Source: Siphonodentalium dalli
Lineage: Eukaryota > Mollusca > Scaphopoda > Gadilida > Siphonodentaliidae
Direction: 5' to 3'
NCBI GenBank assembly: GCA_032622095.1
Contig: CP136067.1
Span: 51,065,899 to 51,129,898 of the forward strand
Length of the DNA: 64,000 nt
Shown here: piece by piece, positions 36,169-47,046 of the stretch
Position numbering within the stretch: position 1 is the stretch's first letter
How the letters are laid out: each line of letters opens with the position of its first letter
Program-made: the position numbers and the translations under genes
Notes under the pieces: generated by a model
Database searches by the model: none
What the model saw: the letters and a program-made list of their open reading frames with translations, nothing else
What the model was told of the DNA's origin: nothing

Positions 36169-36360
36169 CCAGTCTGCCTTGTTTTAGGTTTTTTTTTTGC
36201 GGTCTCCATGTGTCATTAGCAGAATGAGGTCCCCAGGGGGTGAATTTAGTGATGCTACCCCGCATAGCGGGCTAGCATCACCAAATTCTCCCTCTGGGGA
36301 CCTCATTATGCTAATGACACATGGAGACCGCAAAAAAAAACCTAAAACAAGGCAGACTGG
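36169..36360. repeat. 192-bp palindrome containing inverted LINE host sequence in both arms
   Basis: CCAGTCTGCCTTGTTTTAGG at the left is mirrored by CCTAAAACAAGGCAGACTGG at the right. Inward the arms carry GCGGTCTCCATGTGTCATTA and GCAGAATGAGGTCCCCAG, then GATGCTACCCCGCATAGCGG at the centre. The outer 45 bp of each arm encode, on the minus strand, the LINE TWR..K/KTRQ segment, so host LINE DNA is part of the palindrome. The inner part is the palindromic element shared with 37490-37740. Confidence 0.9.
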
Positions 36361-36571
36361 ATAATGACACATGAGACCGCAAAAAAACCCTAAAAACAAG
36401 GCAGACCGCATAGCGGGCTAGCATCACCAAATTCGCCCTCTGTGACCTCATTCTGCTTACACCTCAGCAGAATTAGGTTCCCAGAGGGTGAATTTGGTGA
36501 TGCTAGCCCGCTATGCGGGGTAGCATCACTAAATTCACCCTCTGGGGACCTCATTCTGCTAATGACAGACA
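36361..36571. repeat. Second, rearranged palindromic element unit
   Basis: Begins with another copy of the LINE segment (ATAATGACACATGAGACCGC, with small deletions). It jumps to CGCATAGCGGGCTAGCATCA, and after ACCTCATTCTGCTTACACCT reads back as CAGAATTAGGTTCCCAGAGG through TGGGGACCTCATTCTGCTAA. It ends at AATGACAGACA against host LINE sequence ATGTATATCTCC. The ORFs across this region are translations of the palindrome and are not genes. Confidence 0.85.
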
Positions 36572-37489
36572 ATGTATATCTCCGTGTCTCTCGATTATTT
36601 GTTCGCCACAACCGCTTAATTTCTAATTTATCGATCAAGTAGCGAAATGTTTTGAGTGCGTTTGGATTGCTTATATGTAAATAGTTTTGGCAGTAAATTT
36701 CAGGATTACGAATAAGCTGGAAATCGCTACACATAATTATATTTGTATCTGTATCACTATCTAGGAGAAATTTCACTAGATTCAGGAAGAAAGTAGGATC
36801 ACCATTGTTCGAACCCTATACATTTACTAGGACTAATGTGTATTACTAAATTACTATTTGGGTCTAAATGAATATTTTTAAATCGAGTGTGTTGATAAAA
36901 AGTACAGCTACTCCTCTGTATGATGATTTATATGAATGAAAGAGGCACGTATACCCCATTTGTCCTCTACCGTTTTCCCATCTTGCTGGTAAAGTATTGT
37001 AGGCAGTGGCTTTCGGATGCAGTCAAAAACGTTTACTTCGATTCCCATAGGCGTTGACATTTCAATCCAATATGCCGGTTAGTGACCGGGCACTTAAATA
37101 GATCATCCTATAATTCTGAAACAAGACGGTGCGTTTTCCATATGCAGATTGCATGATATGGCGCTGACATTTTCAACAAAGAGGACGCAAAATCAATATT
37201 GACAACTCTAATATAAATGTTATCTCTGTAGAGAAATCACTTTTATTGTGCGATATGTCAGATGTGAGCATATTAATTTGTGACCGGAAGAGAAATTGAT
37301 TCAGCTTTGATGTTGCCCAAATTGCTTGGTGTGCGCATAATGGAATTAAATATATATTGTTAGATTAGTTATATATAAAGTTGTGATGGAAACATATCTC
37401 ACTATGTCGTACAACATTGATAATATGGCCATACATCACACGCAATGAAACCACCAACATGTGCGTAACAAGTGTACAGCGATAAGCAC

Positions 37490-37740
37490 AAGCCTTGAAA
37501 TAGTGTGTCTGTCATTTGCAAAATGAGGTCCCCAGAGGGTGAATTTAGTGATGCTACCCGCATAGCGGGCTAGCATCACCAAATTCACCCTCTGGGTACC
37601 TCATTCTGCTTACACCTCAGCAGAATGAGGTTCACAGAGGGTGAATTTGGTGATGCTAGCCCGCTATGCGGGGTAGCATCACTAAATTCACCCTCTGGGG
37701 ACCTCATTCTGCAAATGACAGACACACTATTTCAAGGCTT
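37490..37740. mobile_element. 251-bp doubly nested palindromic element
   Basis: AAGCCTTGAAATAGTGTGTC at 37490 is mirrored exactly by GACACACTATTTCAAGGCTT ending at 37740. The centre is the short spacer in CTGCTTACACCTCAGCAG near 37609-37626. Each half is itself a palindrome around CCCGCATAGCGGG, so the sequence can fold as one long hairpin or as two shorter ones. The inner unit is shared with 36169-36571. Confidence 0.9.
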
Positions 37741-37904
37741 GGATAAGCCTATATCTATGTTGGTAGCTGTTATCTTTCCTTCAAAGATTTGTCATAATGT
37801 ATAAAGTGAGCTCAAACTGCAGCGATCGTTTGGGACCAAGTTCGACACTATGTCTACTACATATGATATAGATAATCTGATTGAAGATAATTCACTACCT
37901 CTCA

Positions 37905-39745
37905 ATCACATGTCAGCGTTACCGAGACATGGACCACCACCGCCAGGGACATTACGAAATTGCAGTTGCTTCACATACAAGCCTATCAAAGCTTAGTATG
38001 GTATAATTGGAGTGAAGTGTTCACTGAATGTTTTGTATCGTATACGACGTATACCATGCAAGTAGTATTGTGACGTCAGACAATGACCACTGTCAGCTAC
38101 ACTCTTGTGGTGCGAGACCGTGACCACCGTCAGGGACATTAAGAAATTGCAGTTGTTCAATTACATGCATATCAAAGTTTAGTATGATATAATTCGAGTG
38201 AAGTGTTCACTGAATGTTCCGTATCGTATAGACGTAAACTATGCAAGACTCTTGTGATGCGAGACCGTGACCACCGTCAGGGACATTAAGAAATTTCAGT
38301 TGTTCAATTACATACATATCAAAGCTTAGTATGATATAATTCGAGTGAAGTGTTCACTGAATGTTCCGTATCGTATAGACGTAAACTATACAAGACTATT
38401 GTGATGCGAGACCGTGACCACCGTCAGGGACATTAAGAAATTTCAGTTGTTCAATTACATAAATATCAAAGCTTAGTCTACTATACAATTCGAGTGAAGT
38501 GTTCACTGAATGTTCCGTATCTTATAGACGTAAACTATGCAAGACTCTTGTGATACGAAACAATGACCAATGTCAGGGACATTAAGACATTGCAATTGCT
38601 TCATGATCATGCCTATCAAAGCTTAGTATGATATAATTCGAGTGAAGTGTTCACTGAATGTTCCGTATCGTATAAACGTAAACTATGCAAGACTCTTGTG
38701 ATGCGAGACCATGACCACCGTCAGGGACATTAAGAAATTGCAGTTGTTCAATTACATACATATCAAAGCTTAGTATGATATAATTCGAGTGAAGTGTTCA
38801 CTGAATGTTCCGTATCGTATAGACGTAAACTATACAAGACTATTGTGATGCGAGACCGTGACCACCGTCAGGGACATTAAGAAATTGCAGTTGTTCAATT
38901 ACATACATATCAAAGCTTAGTCTACTATATAATTCGAGTGAAGTGTTCACTGAATGTTCCGTATCGTGTAGGCGTAAACTATACAAGACTCTTGTGATGC
39001 GAGACCGTGACCACCGTCAGGGACATTAAGAAATTGCAGTTGTTCAATTACATGCCTATCAAAGCTTAGTATGATATAATTCGAGTGAAGTGTTCACTGA
39101 ATGTTCCGTATCGTATAGACGTAAACTATGCAAGACTCTTGTGATGCGAGACCATGACCACCGTCAGAGACATTAAGAAATTGCAGTTGTTCAATTACAT
39201 GCATATCAAAGCTTAGTATGATATAATTCGAGTGAAGTGTTCACTGAATGTTCCGTATCGTATAGACGTAAACTATGCAAGACTCTTGTGACGCGAGACC
39301 ATGACCACCGTCAGAGACATTAAGAAATTGCAGTTGTTCAATTACATGCATATCAAAGCTTAGTATGATATAATTCTAGTGAAGTGTTCACTGAATGTTC
39401 CGTATCGTATAGACGTAAACTATGCAACACTCTTGTGGTGCGAGACCGTGACCACCGTCAGGGACATTAAGAAATTGCAGTTGTTCAATTACATGCATAT
39501 CAAAGCTTAGTATGATATAATTCGAGTGAAGTGTTCACTGAATGTTCCGTATCGTATAGACGTAAACTATACAAGACGCTTGTGATGCGAGACCGTGACT
39601 ACCGTTAGGGACATTAAGAAATTGCAGTTGTTCAATTGCATACATATCAAAGCTTAGTATGCTGCAATTGGAGTGAAGTACTCACCGAATGGTGCGTATC
39701 GTAGTCGACGTAAGCAATGCATGTAGTCCTGTGATGCGAGACAAA
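37905..39745 (+). repeat. Satellite array, about 148-bp unit, about 12 copies
   Basis: The word GTGTTCACTGAATGTT recurs near 38018, 38199, 38348, 38497, 38646, 38791, 38940, 39088, 39237, 39384 and 39528, with a degenerate end copy near 39677. Each unit has GACCACCGTCAGGGACATTA, TTGCAGTTGTTCAATTACAT, ATCAAAGCTTAGTATGATAT and CGTATAGACGTAAACTAT. The first interval is longer by about 32 bp, and edge units are most diverged, as expected in satellites. No coding capacity. Confidence 0.95.
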
Positions 39746-42160
39746 ATTGTCTGAAGAAGATATATTGTATTGTATGTATTTAGGCCCGCTGAACAGATTG
39801 ACGTTTTGACGTCACGTGATGTAATGTAGTCTTAACTTGTTTCCGTTAGATATAATCATCAAGTTTTATCCATTATCCAACGTTTTATGTAACTAAACTT
39901 TTCGGCCCATGAAATGTTCACATATTATATAGTGATCTGAAGTTGGTCTGGAATTCAAAGTTTTAAAACCATTGCATCATACTGAACCCGCTCATTGGCT
40001 GACACATCTGAAGTTCGCGGATTAAACTTCAATAGGGCATGTCAGAGGTCAATTACTGGTTTTAGAATGAATATCAAATTTCAACATTATTGTGAGAATG
40101 CATGGGGATCTCTGCGGGTGCACATGCGCGCTACCTTCGGACCCATAACAACGTATATATTGGTGGCTTATCAGTGATAACAAAAACAAGTACCGGCCAC
40201 GGCTCACTAACTAATTTAACGATTTGTGGGAGTAGCTTGTACATGTAGATCGGATAGAAGAAAAGAACTGATTGGAAAGGGTTAACTTTGAACTTCCAAT
40301 TGCACCCGATCTGATTTGCCGAAATGTAACAACTCCGAGGAACCCCATTTGCACATCGCCTGCTTTTATGTTGAGCCCATGTACATTTATATACATCTCA
40401 TTAACCCTTTCGTGATGGAATATGCGCTGGTACAACATTAAATATCATGTGTCAGTGAATTCTCTTCTATGTGCGAGTCACACATATAGGGAGCCTCGCA
40501 TGAAAGAAAATGCACTGGCTTACAAGGTCAAGTTCAATATTTTAGGCCAAGGTATTCTCTTATATGCAAGTGTAAGACGACTGAAATTCAGACTTTGACA
40601 TACATGTGTCTTTAAATTAGATATCATTTGTTTATCACAAAATTGGGTGTTTAATAAGAAAATGTTCACAAATCTCTTAAATGTTCATTTCTAACTTTCG
40701 AATCTTAAACCCGATAATATGTATAAGTATAATGATTTGGGTCGTCATTGAGTCGAAGAACTATGTCTTTTCTAAACGTTTGGACACAGCATCTGCGTTG
40801 AGTCTGTGGAACGTAGAACTATAATCAGACCAGACTCATCCTGAATTAAACTATTATAGTGTAAATGAACATTACCGTTTTGCGAATTTGTTAAAAGGGG
40901 GATAATCCAACATCATATTTCACACAAACAATTCAAAATCAGTTTCGCACTAATTCTGTAGCATACATATTATGTTTTGTCCAGGATAATGATTAATCAT
41001 GACGGCACACGATAGGCTACTCGACTAGCATTCAGTTAGTTTAAATGTTGTTATGAATAAGCGATTGCGCCACGACTTCTGTCAGAAGACTGTTCATTCG
41101 CTGCAAAATTGTTAAGAGAGAAATTTGGCTGTGCACTGGTATTCCCGACGCGTATAAAGGAAACATGAACATGTTATGGTCATATACCACTATAATAGTG
41201 GAATACCACTATAAAAGTGGAATTAAGGATGTGCCTGACCTGATAATGTTGATGTGAAGATACTGACCCAGTATAACACAGTCTCAAGGGCATCATCCCG
41301 TGTGTCAGGTTAGTCTAAGTTCTATTGACAAGTCATTCTAGATAACCGAATTCATAACGAAATCTCAATTTATATTAGATGTCTTGATATATTGCCCGTG
41401 GCACCTTTACGACAACTTGGCTCGTCGATTTGCTGTGTACAATCACGACTTTCGATCACTATTACGCTTCTCTTTCTGAGACATTGAATTTATAGAGCGA
41501 CCATAGATTTATTGGGGGCTCTACCTGATAGGAAGACACTATAAAAATCGACTTATCGGTGTCGTAAGATACAATCGGCTGGTGGTATCGAACCATTCAC
41601 TCCGGGGACGGGTTATTTAATATCCAACTTCAGAACACCGCACGGATCCAATTAATTCCCCTATCATTCGATATTCGGTGGATGTTCTATATCGAGGATA
41701 TAGGTGTCGGTGGCTCAACAGTAAACTGTTTTCAATAACACGGAGGAAAAAATCGAGTCAATATTACTAACTTAGGGTATCCTCAGCTATATTAATTTGA
41801 TTTGTAAAACAATTTTGTGTGTTAAAACGACAGCTCATCACCGCTTTAGACTTATCAATGGTGTCCTTGATTAAAATCTAGTAATTATAGTACCTACAAG
41901 TAAGAGTACTTCCTGTTGACTGTATATGTACACCTAATAGTTTAGTTTAAACATATGTATTTGTCTCAATACATATACATGACATGACGGTGATTCACAC
42001 ACACACACACACACATATATGGGGTTTGTTACAAATGGGACCGAAGTACACATGTTGATATCACTTATTAGTATCTTCTTTCCCATAAAAACTAATTGTT
42101 TTGGTGGATTGAATGAGAATGGGACAAACGTACTCCGTTTCGATGGAAAGTCTGGCTAGT
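39746..42160. other. No supported gene; one short dispersed repeat and simple repeats
   Basis: Apart from the repeat at 40390-40620, this holds a tandem palindromic TACCACTATAATAGTGGAA doublet at 41188-41221 and an (AC)n run at 41997-42014. No coding region was recognised. Confidence 0.5.
40390..40620 (+). repeat. Dispersed repeat (TAACCCTTTCGTGATGG-type), copy 1
   Basis: AAAATGCACTGGCTTACAAG, TTTTAGGCCAAGGTATTCTC and TTATATGCAAGTGT match the reverse complement of 53858-54045 (AATGCGCTGGCTTACAAGGT, TTAGGCCAATGTTTTCTC, TTATATATGCGACGTT). Both copies have a TAACCC(T)TT block at one end. Probably a short non-autonomous element of unknown type. Confidence 0.65.
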
Positions 42161-43488
42161 AAATATCTAAAAACAATACTGCGTGTAACAGTGTTGGTGA
42201 CCTGTTCAGAAGGATACATTTAAATCACATAAAAGCGTACTGGCAACCACAGGCGCTTGGGACGTCGCCCACCTGTAGTTAGTGTAAACAGTATTTAATC
42301 TATATAATTCATAAAGTAATTACAATATAATAACAAGTTATGGTATGGAGGGGATTCGACAACAAGCTGATAGCTTGTATGCGTCGTCTCGGGTTATTTT
42401 GTGACAGAACCCACGCCGTGATTCCGCTTGATTTAATAAGTGCCGTGTGTTTCATTCAATTTGAGGTTCACAGTTGGCATCCATTTATGTTTGTCTCGCA
42501 TCAACTCACAAAGTGGGCTCGTTCTACAGGTGTGTTGTTATTAAGTTTTATGGAATAAACGGTTTAAGTGATAATAAGAGACAGAGATATAAAGTTGGTT
42601 TTAGACATATTAATATGAGATCTGCGAGATGAAAAGAGATAATAGAGTAATGTTTGAGATAGAAGAGAATTTGAAGAAATGAGGATAATCTGATATATAC
42701 AGATATAGGGGAACGTTCATTTCCTCGTGGCAGACCAAAGTTTCGTCCGATCCATCCTTGCGAATTCTGTGGAAAGATCACCCTAATCCCCTATCAAACT
42801 GGACAGTCTGGAAACTTCTCCATGGAAACGCTTACATGTCGAAATATCTCGAAAACTTAGTACTGCTTCTCAACAGGACAACTTATGCCAACAATTTAGT
42901 GTGTCATCTCTGCAACGAAGTGTACTCGAACGAAATCGACCACGCCCTGTTCGTATGCTCTTCTCCAGCCGCTCTCATCATCAGAAACTCTTTTTGGGAA
43001 GGGATTATCTCTCGTTTCGGCATACCCGAATATTTTTACCTTACGTCGTTAGCCAAAGATGACTTGGTAGCAACCCTCCTAGGAAGTTCTCTGGAAACCC
43101 TAACAGAACACATATCCCACTGCCTCAAGGAACTAGTACTATATTCTGCGAAGTTCCTGTATGTTCTCAGCACAATGATCAGGAATGGCGTATACAGCAA
43201 CCCGTGTCACGTCCATTGTAATTTTCTTCTCAACACCCACGCATGTTGTAACGACTAACTTTCATATCTATTGGACAAATCGTATTTTCCTGCAACAAAA
43301 GCTGTAGTGAACATTAAAGTGCATATACATTGTATGCTTCACTCTCGTGGTTTCCAACACCTCTCCATACTTGTACATAACGGCCCACCACACTGACCAG
43401 GGAAGCCCACTTTAATCCAACTGTAATTATATGTCATGTATATCGATCTCTCCTATCGTTGGAGGTAATAAAGATATATCTGTCTCGT
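42161..43488 (+). repeat. Tandem LINE-tail array, unit 1 (1,328 bp)
   Basis: First of three head-to-tail units. Each begins AAATATCTAAAAACAATACT and ends with GGAGGTAATAAAGATATATC-type sequence leading directly into the next unit. Units 1 and 2 differ at scattered bases only. A 72-codon frame near the start (42340-42558) is kept in units 1 and 2 and altered in unit 3. The zinc-knuckle ORF is annotated separately. Confidence 0.95.
42691..43258 (+). pseudogene. LINE ORF2 C-terminal region with zinc knuckle, unit 1
   Basis: The open frame runs about 190 codons from a stop near 42688 to 43258. It contains W..DHPNPLSNWTVWKLLHG and CHLCNEVYSNEIDHALFVC, a C-x2-C-x9-H-x4-C zinc knuckle, followed by a helical tail. 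This is the layout of the zf-RVT region that follows the polymerase in many LINE proteins. No polymerase motifs precede it within the unit, and there is no clear ATG start, so it cannot be a full transposition protein. The frame is intact in two tandem units, which is consistent with recent duplication and does not by itself show selection. Confidence 0.75.
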
Positions 43489-44815
43489 AAATATCTAAAA
43501 ACAATACTGCGTGTAACAGTGTTGGTGACATTTTCAGAAGGATACATTTAAATCACATAAAAGCGTACTGGCAACTACAGGCGCTTGGGAAGTCGCCCAC
43601 CTGTAGTTAGTGTAAACAGTATTTAATCTATATAATTCATAAAGTAATTACAATATAATAACAAGTTATGGTATGGAGGAGATTCGACAACAAGCTGATA
43701 GCTTGTATGCGTCGTCTCGGGTTATTTTGTGACCGAACCCACGCCGTGATTGCGCTTGATTTAATAAGTGCTGTGTGTTTCATTCAATTTGAGGTTCACA
43801 GTTGGCATCTATTTATTTTTGTCTCGCATCAACTCACAAAGTGGGCTCGTTCTACAGGTGTGTTGTTATTAAGTTTTATGGAATAAACTGTTTAAGTGAT
43901 AATAAGAGACAGAGATATAAAGTTGGTTTTAGACATATTAATATGAGATCAGCGGGATGAAAAGAGATAATAGAGTAATGTTTGAGATAGAAGAGAATTT
44001 GAAGATATGAGGATAATCTGATATATACAGATATAGGGGAACGTTCATTTCCTCGTGGCAGACCAAAGTTTCGTCCGATCCATCCTTGCGAATTCTGTGG
44101 AAAGATCACCCTAATCCCCTATCAAACTGGACAGTCTGGAAACGTCTCCATGGATACGCTTACATGTCGAAATATCTCGAAAACTTAGTACTGCTTCTCA
44201 ACAGGACAACTTATGCCAACAATTTAGTGTGTCATCTCTGCAACGAAGTGTACTCGAACGAAATCGACCACGCCCTGTTCGTATGCTCTTCTCCAGCCGC
44301 TCTCATCATCAGAAACTCTTTTTGGGAAGGGATTATCTCTCGTTTCGGCATACCCGAATATTTTTACATTACGTCGTTAGCCAAAGATGACTTGGTAGCA
44401 ACCCTCCTCGGAAGTTCTCTGGAAACCCTAACAGAACACACATCCCACTGCCTCAAGGAACTAGTACTATATTCTGCGAAGTTCCTGTATGTTCTCAGCA
44501 CAATGATCAGGAATGGCGTATACAGCAACCCGTGTCACGTCCATTGTAATTTTCTTCTCAACACCCACGCATGTTGTAACGACTAACTTTCATATCTATT
44601 GGACAAATCGTATTTCCTGCAACAAAAGCTGTAGTGAACATTAAAGTGCATATACATTGTATGCTTCACTCTCGTGGTTTCCAACATCTCTCCATACTTG
44701 TACATAACGGCCCACCACACTGACCAGGGAAGCCCACTTTAATCCAACTGTAATTATATGTCATGTATATCGATTTCTCCTATCGTTGGAGGTAATACAG
44801 ATATATCTGTCTCGT
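43489..44815 (+). repeat. Tandem LINE-tail array, unit 2 (1,327 bp)
   Basis: Near-identical to unit 1. Among the visible changes are GGGGATTCG to GGAGATTCG and several others. The junction with unit 1 is seamless, with no target duplication between units, which points to unequal exchange or rolling amplification more than to separate insertions. Confidence 0.95.
44019..44586 (+). pseudogene. LINE ORF2 C-terminal region with zinc knuckle, unit 2
   Basis: Same frame as in unit 1 with a few substitutions (for example KLLHGN to KRLHGY, and an Ile to Thr before the SHCLKE segment). The C-x2-C-x9-H-x4-C residues are unchanged. Same caveat: no catalytic domain and no clear start. Confidence 0.75.
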
Positions 44816-45348
44816 AAATATCTAAAAACAATACTGCGTGTAACAGTGTTGGTAACATTTTCAGAAGGATACATTTAAATCACATAAAAGCGTACTGGCA
44901 ACCACAGGCATTTGGGAAGTCGCCCACCTGTAGTTAGTGCAAACAGTATTTAATCTATATAATTCATAAAGTAATTACAATATAATAACAAGTTATGGTA
45001 TGGAGGGGATTCGACAACAAGCTGATAGCTTGTATGCGTCGTCTCGGGTTATTTTGTGACCGAACCCACGCCGTGATTGCGCTTGATTTAATAAGTGCTG
45101 TGTGTTTCATTCAATTTGAGGTTCACAGTTGGCATTCATTTATTTTTTCTCGCATCAACTCACAAAGTTCGACAGGTTTGTTGTTATTAAGTTTTATGGA
45201 ATAAACGGTTTTAATAAGAGACAGAGATATAAAGTTGGTTTTAGACATATTAATATGAGATCAGCGGGATGAAAATAGATAATAGAGTAATGTTTGAGAT
45301 AGAAGAGAATTTGAAGATATGTGGATAATCTGATATATACAGATATAG
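44816..45348 (+). repeat. Tandem LINE-tail array, unit 3 (truncated)
   Basis: Follows unit 2 to GATATATACAGATATAG, then leaves the repeat just before the point where the zinc-knuckle frame would start. It has a small deletion in the 5' frame (near 45150-45175) and another at 45210. The array therefore ends 0.53 kb into the unit. Confidence 0.9.
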
Positions 45349-47046
45349 TTAAAAATCGGTTTGCTAGCGGGCGCTTCATGCGTGTGTGTGTAGGCATAAA
45401 CGTCGATTATTTACAATAGTCAAACAATATAAACGGACAGAACGGAACAACGTATATTGCATGATCACGAATGTCTAATTAAGAGTACAATCGACTCACC
45501 ATACGCGGACGACATATATATTTACGGAATCACCGTGATAATTTCCCCGGTGTCGCTCCCATGTGCCGCACATATTAAACGCAGCGGGAATTTCCGAGAA
45601 CGGAAATTATTTATCCCACGGAAGGGATTAACCGAGCTGCCAGACGTCCTGTTTTCTAAAACATAAGAATAAAAAAGCTAACGCCACTCATGTACTATAT
45701 AGCTCGTGGTCTTCCTCGACAAGCTGTTCACGATTATACATTCCAAGCTTTAATTAACCTCACTGTATCGCCCCTGTGTACGTGGTATCACCAACCCGGT
45801 AGGTATCACCAAACCAGATCATGCGGTTTTAACAAATGAACATATCTTCCCACAGATGAATCCATATATCTCCCATTTGAATGGTGATATCCACTATTCA
45901 AAACGTAATTTCGTAAAGCAGAATGTTCCCTCAATTGGATTGTGACCATATCTTGCTCTCTCCCCGAATTTAATGGAAATTCCGGCTCATTTCCGATTGT
46001 ATCATATGTAGTAGACACTTGTTGACGTTATGTGGTTCGTTTGAAACATAATTATCAGCCATTGGCGGCGGATAACGCGTGTATCAATAGAAAAATTGTT
46101 TAATTAACCACAACATTGTCTAACCTAAAGAGCTTTTCGCAAAAATACTATCCGCGACAAAGTGTGGGTACCCACAATAATTTCGGGTGTCAAAGCTGCG
46201 GATCGGTCCTGCGATGAGATGTCGCCAAATCTGATTTGGGATGTCAAAGATGCGGACGATATACTTCGCATTTTGACCGTTTCTGCTTGAAAATATCCCT
46301 GTTATCATTCGGACAGGCCGGCACATGGACCATCTTTAAGGTGAGGGTGCATGTGCAGGGGCGAAAACGCCTACGTGTATTTGTGTATTATGTTCTAATG
46401 TCATATTAATAGCATAGGATATTCTGTGCTGTTCGATATTATAGGCCCGGAACTGTACGCTTAAATGGAATGAATTTGGAGATGGACAGGGTGGGTATCA
46501 TAAACCTGATAGATAAAAATTACACGGATTACATTCAAAATAAAAAACAATCAGCCTTGTGTATGCACTTTTTACCCCCAGATAGTCGTACCCATGAATA
46601 GGCCAGATATTATTTGCATCCTCTTTCAATTCCATTGCCACTTCATATGTGGGGCTGGTAGAATATTATGTCACGAAAATGCGGCTTTGATTTTCGTAAT
46701 ATAACGTTTATTGGCAAATATGACAGAGCTTCGGAAACTTACGGAAGCACGTAAACATAAATCAACAGAGCACCACATCGCCAGGAGTAGTTCTCCACAA
46801 TACTACCACCGCAGTAAGCAGAAACTTCGATCAGTTGTGAGCACAAGACCCACTTTTGATTTCTCTTTTCCAGATTCCAGGCAATGACTGACGTCTTACC
46901 GTGCGTATACATCTGCTCGTTTTCTGACTGCAACATACCTACCGAGGTTGTAGACCGGTTGTTATCAACACGTGGAAGAACAATGTATGAAGGTATAAAG
47001 TTATGTCTATATTGTTCTCTAAATTGAACTACATACATGTACAATG
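45349..47046. other. No supported gene
   Basis: Short frames at 45457-45666, 45806-46018, 46120-46326 and 46739-47044 have no recognised domain. The last (minus strand, 101 codons) contains WNLEKRNQKWVLCSQLIEVS and reads less like chance than the others, but no family came to mind. A two-copy word (GTCAAAGCTGCGGA / GTCAAAGATGCGGA) occurs near 46190 and 46245. Confidence 0.45.

Larger units (their letters stand above)
35920..37075 (-). pseudogene. LINE ORF2, endonuclease domain and linker (broken)
   Basis: Read on the minus strand from 37075 down, with frameshifts, the motif order is that of an APE-type LINE endonuclease: an NVN.YG.RSKR start, ESHC (the QE-T/S-HC metal-binding block), WENG..GYT, RGVAVLF, HLDPNSNLVIHI, SDFQLIRNP (normally GDFN), SNPNALKT...IDKLEI..LWR and RRYT. 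After an insertion come TW(R)..K and KTRQ-type residues, YRTDQS (normally TDHS, catalytic His changed), SLTLKL and GEGFWKFIDSLLKNKEY. Several stops, frameshifts and two altered catalytic blocks show it is dead. The GFWKFxxSLL linker suggests an L1/Tx1-like clade; this is family knowledge, not a computed match. Interrupted by 36169-36571 and cut off by family C at 35920. Confidence 0.85.

Noticed and set aside
36184-36776. Frames containing SPEGEFGDASPLCG
   Set aside because: The phrase is the translation of the palindromic element and appears on both strands. Only the part beyond 36572 belongs to a LINE protein.
45457-45666. YADDIYIYG in a 69-codon frame, resembling the catalytic box of reverse transcriptases
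   Set aside because: No other polymerase motif lies at the expected distances, and the residues around it do not fit the family. A four-residue match can arise by chance.
46739-47044. CGGSIV resembling the trypsin-family block in a 101-codon minus frame
   Set aside because: No catalytic His, Asp or Ser motifs and no family spacing. The match is too short.
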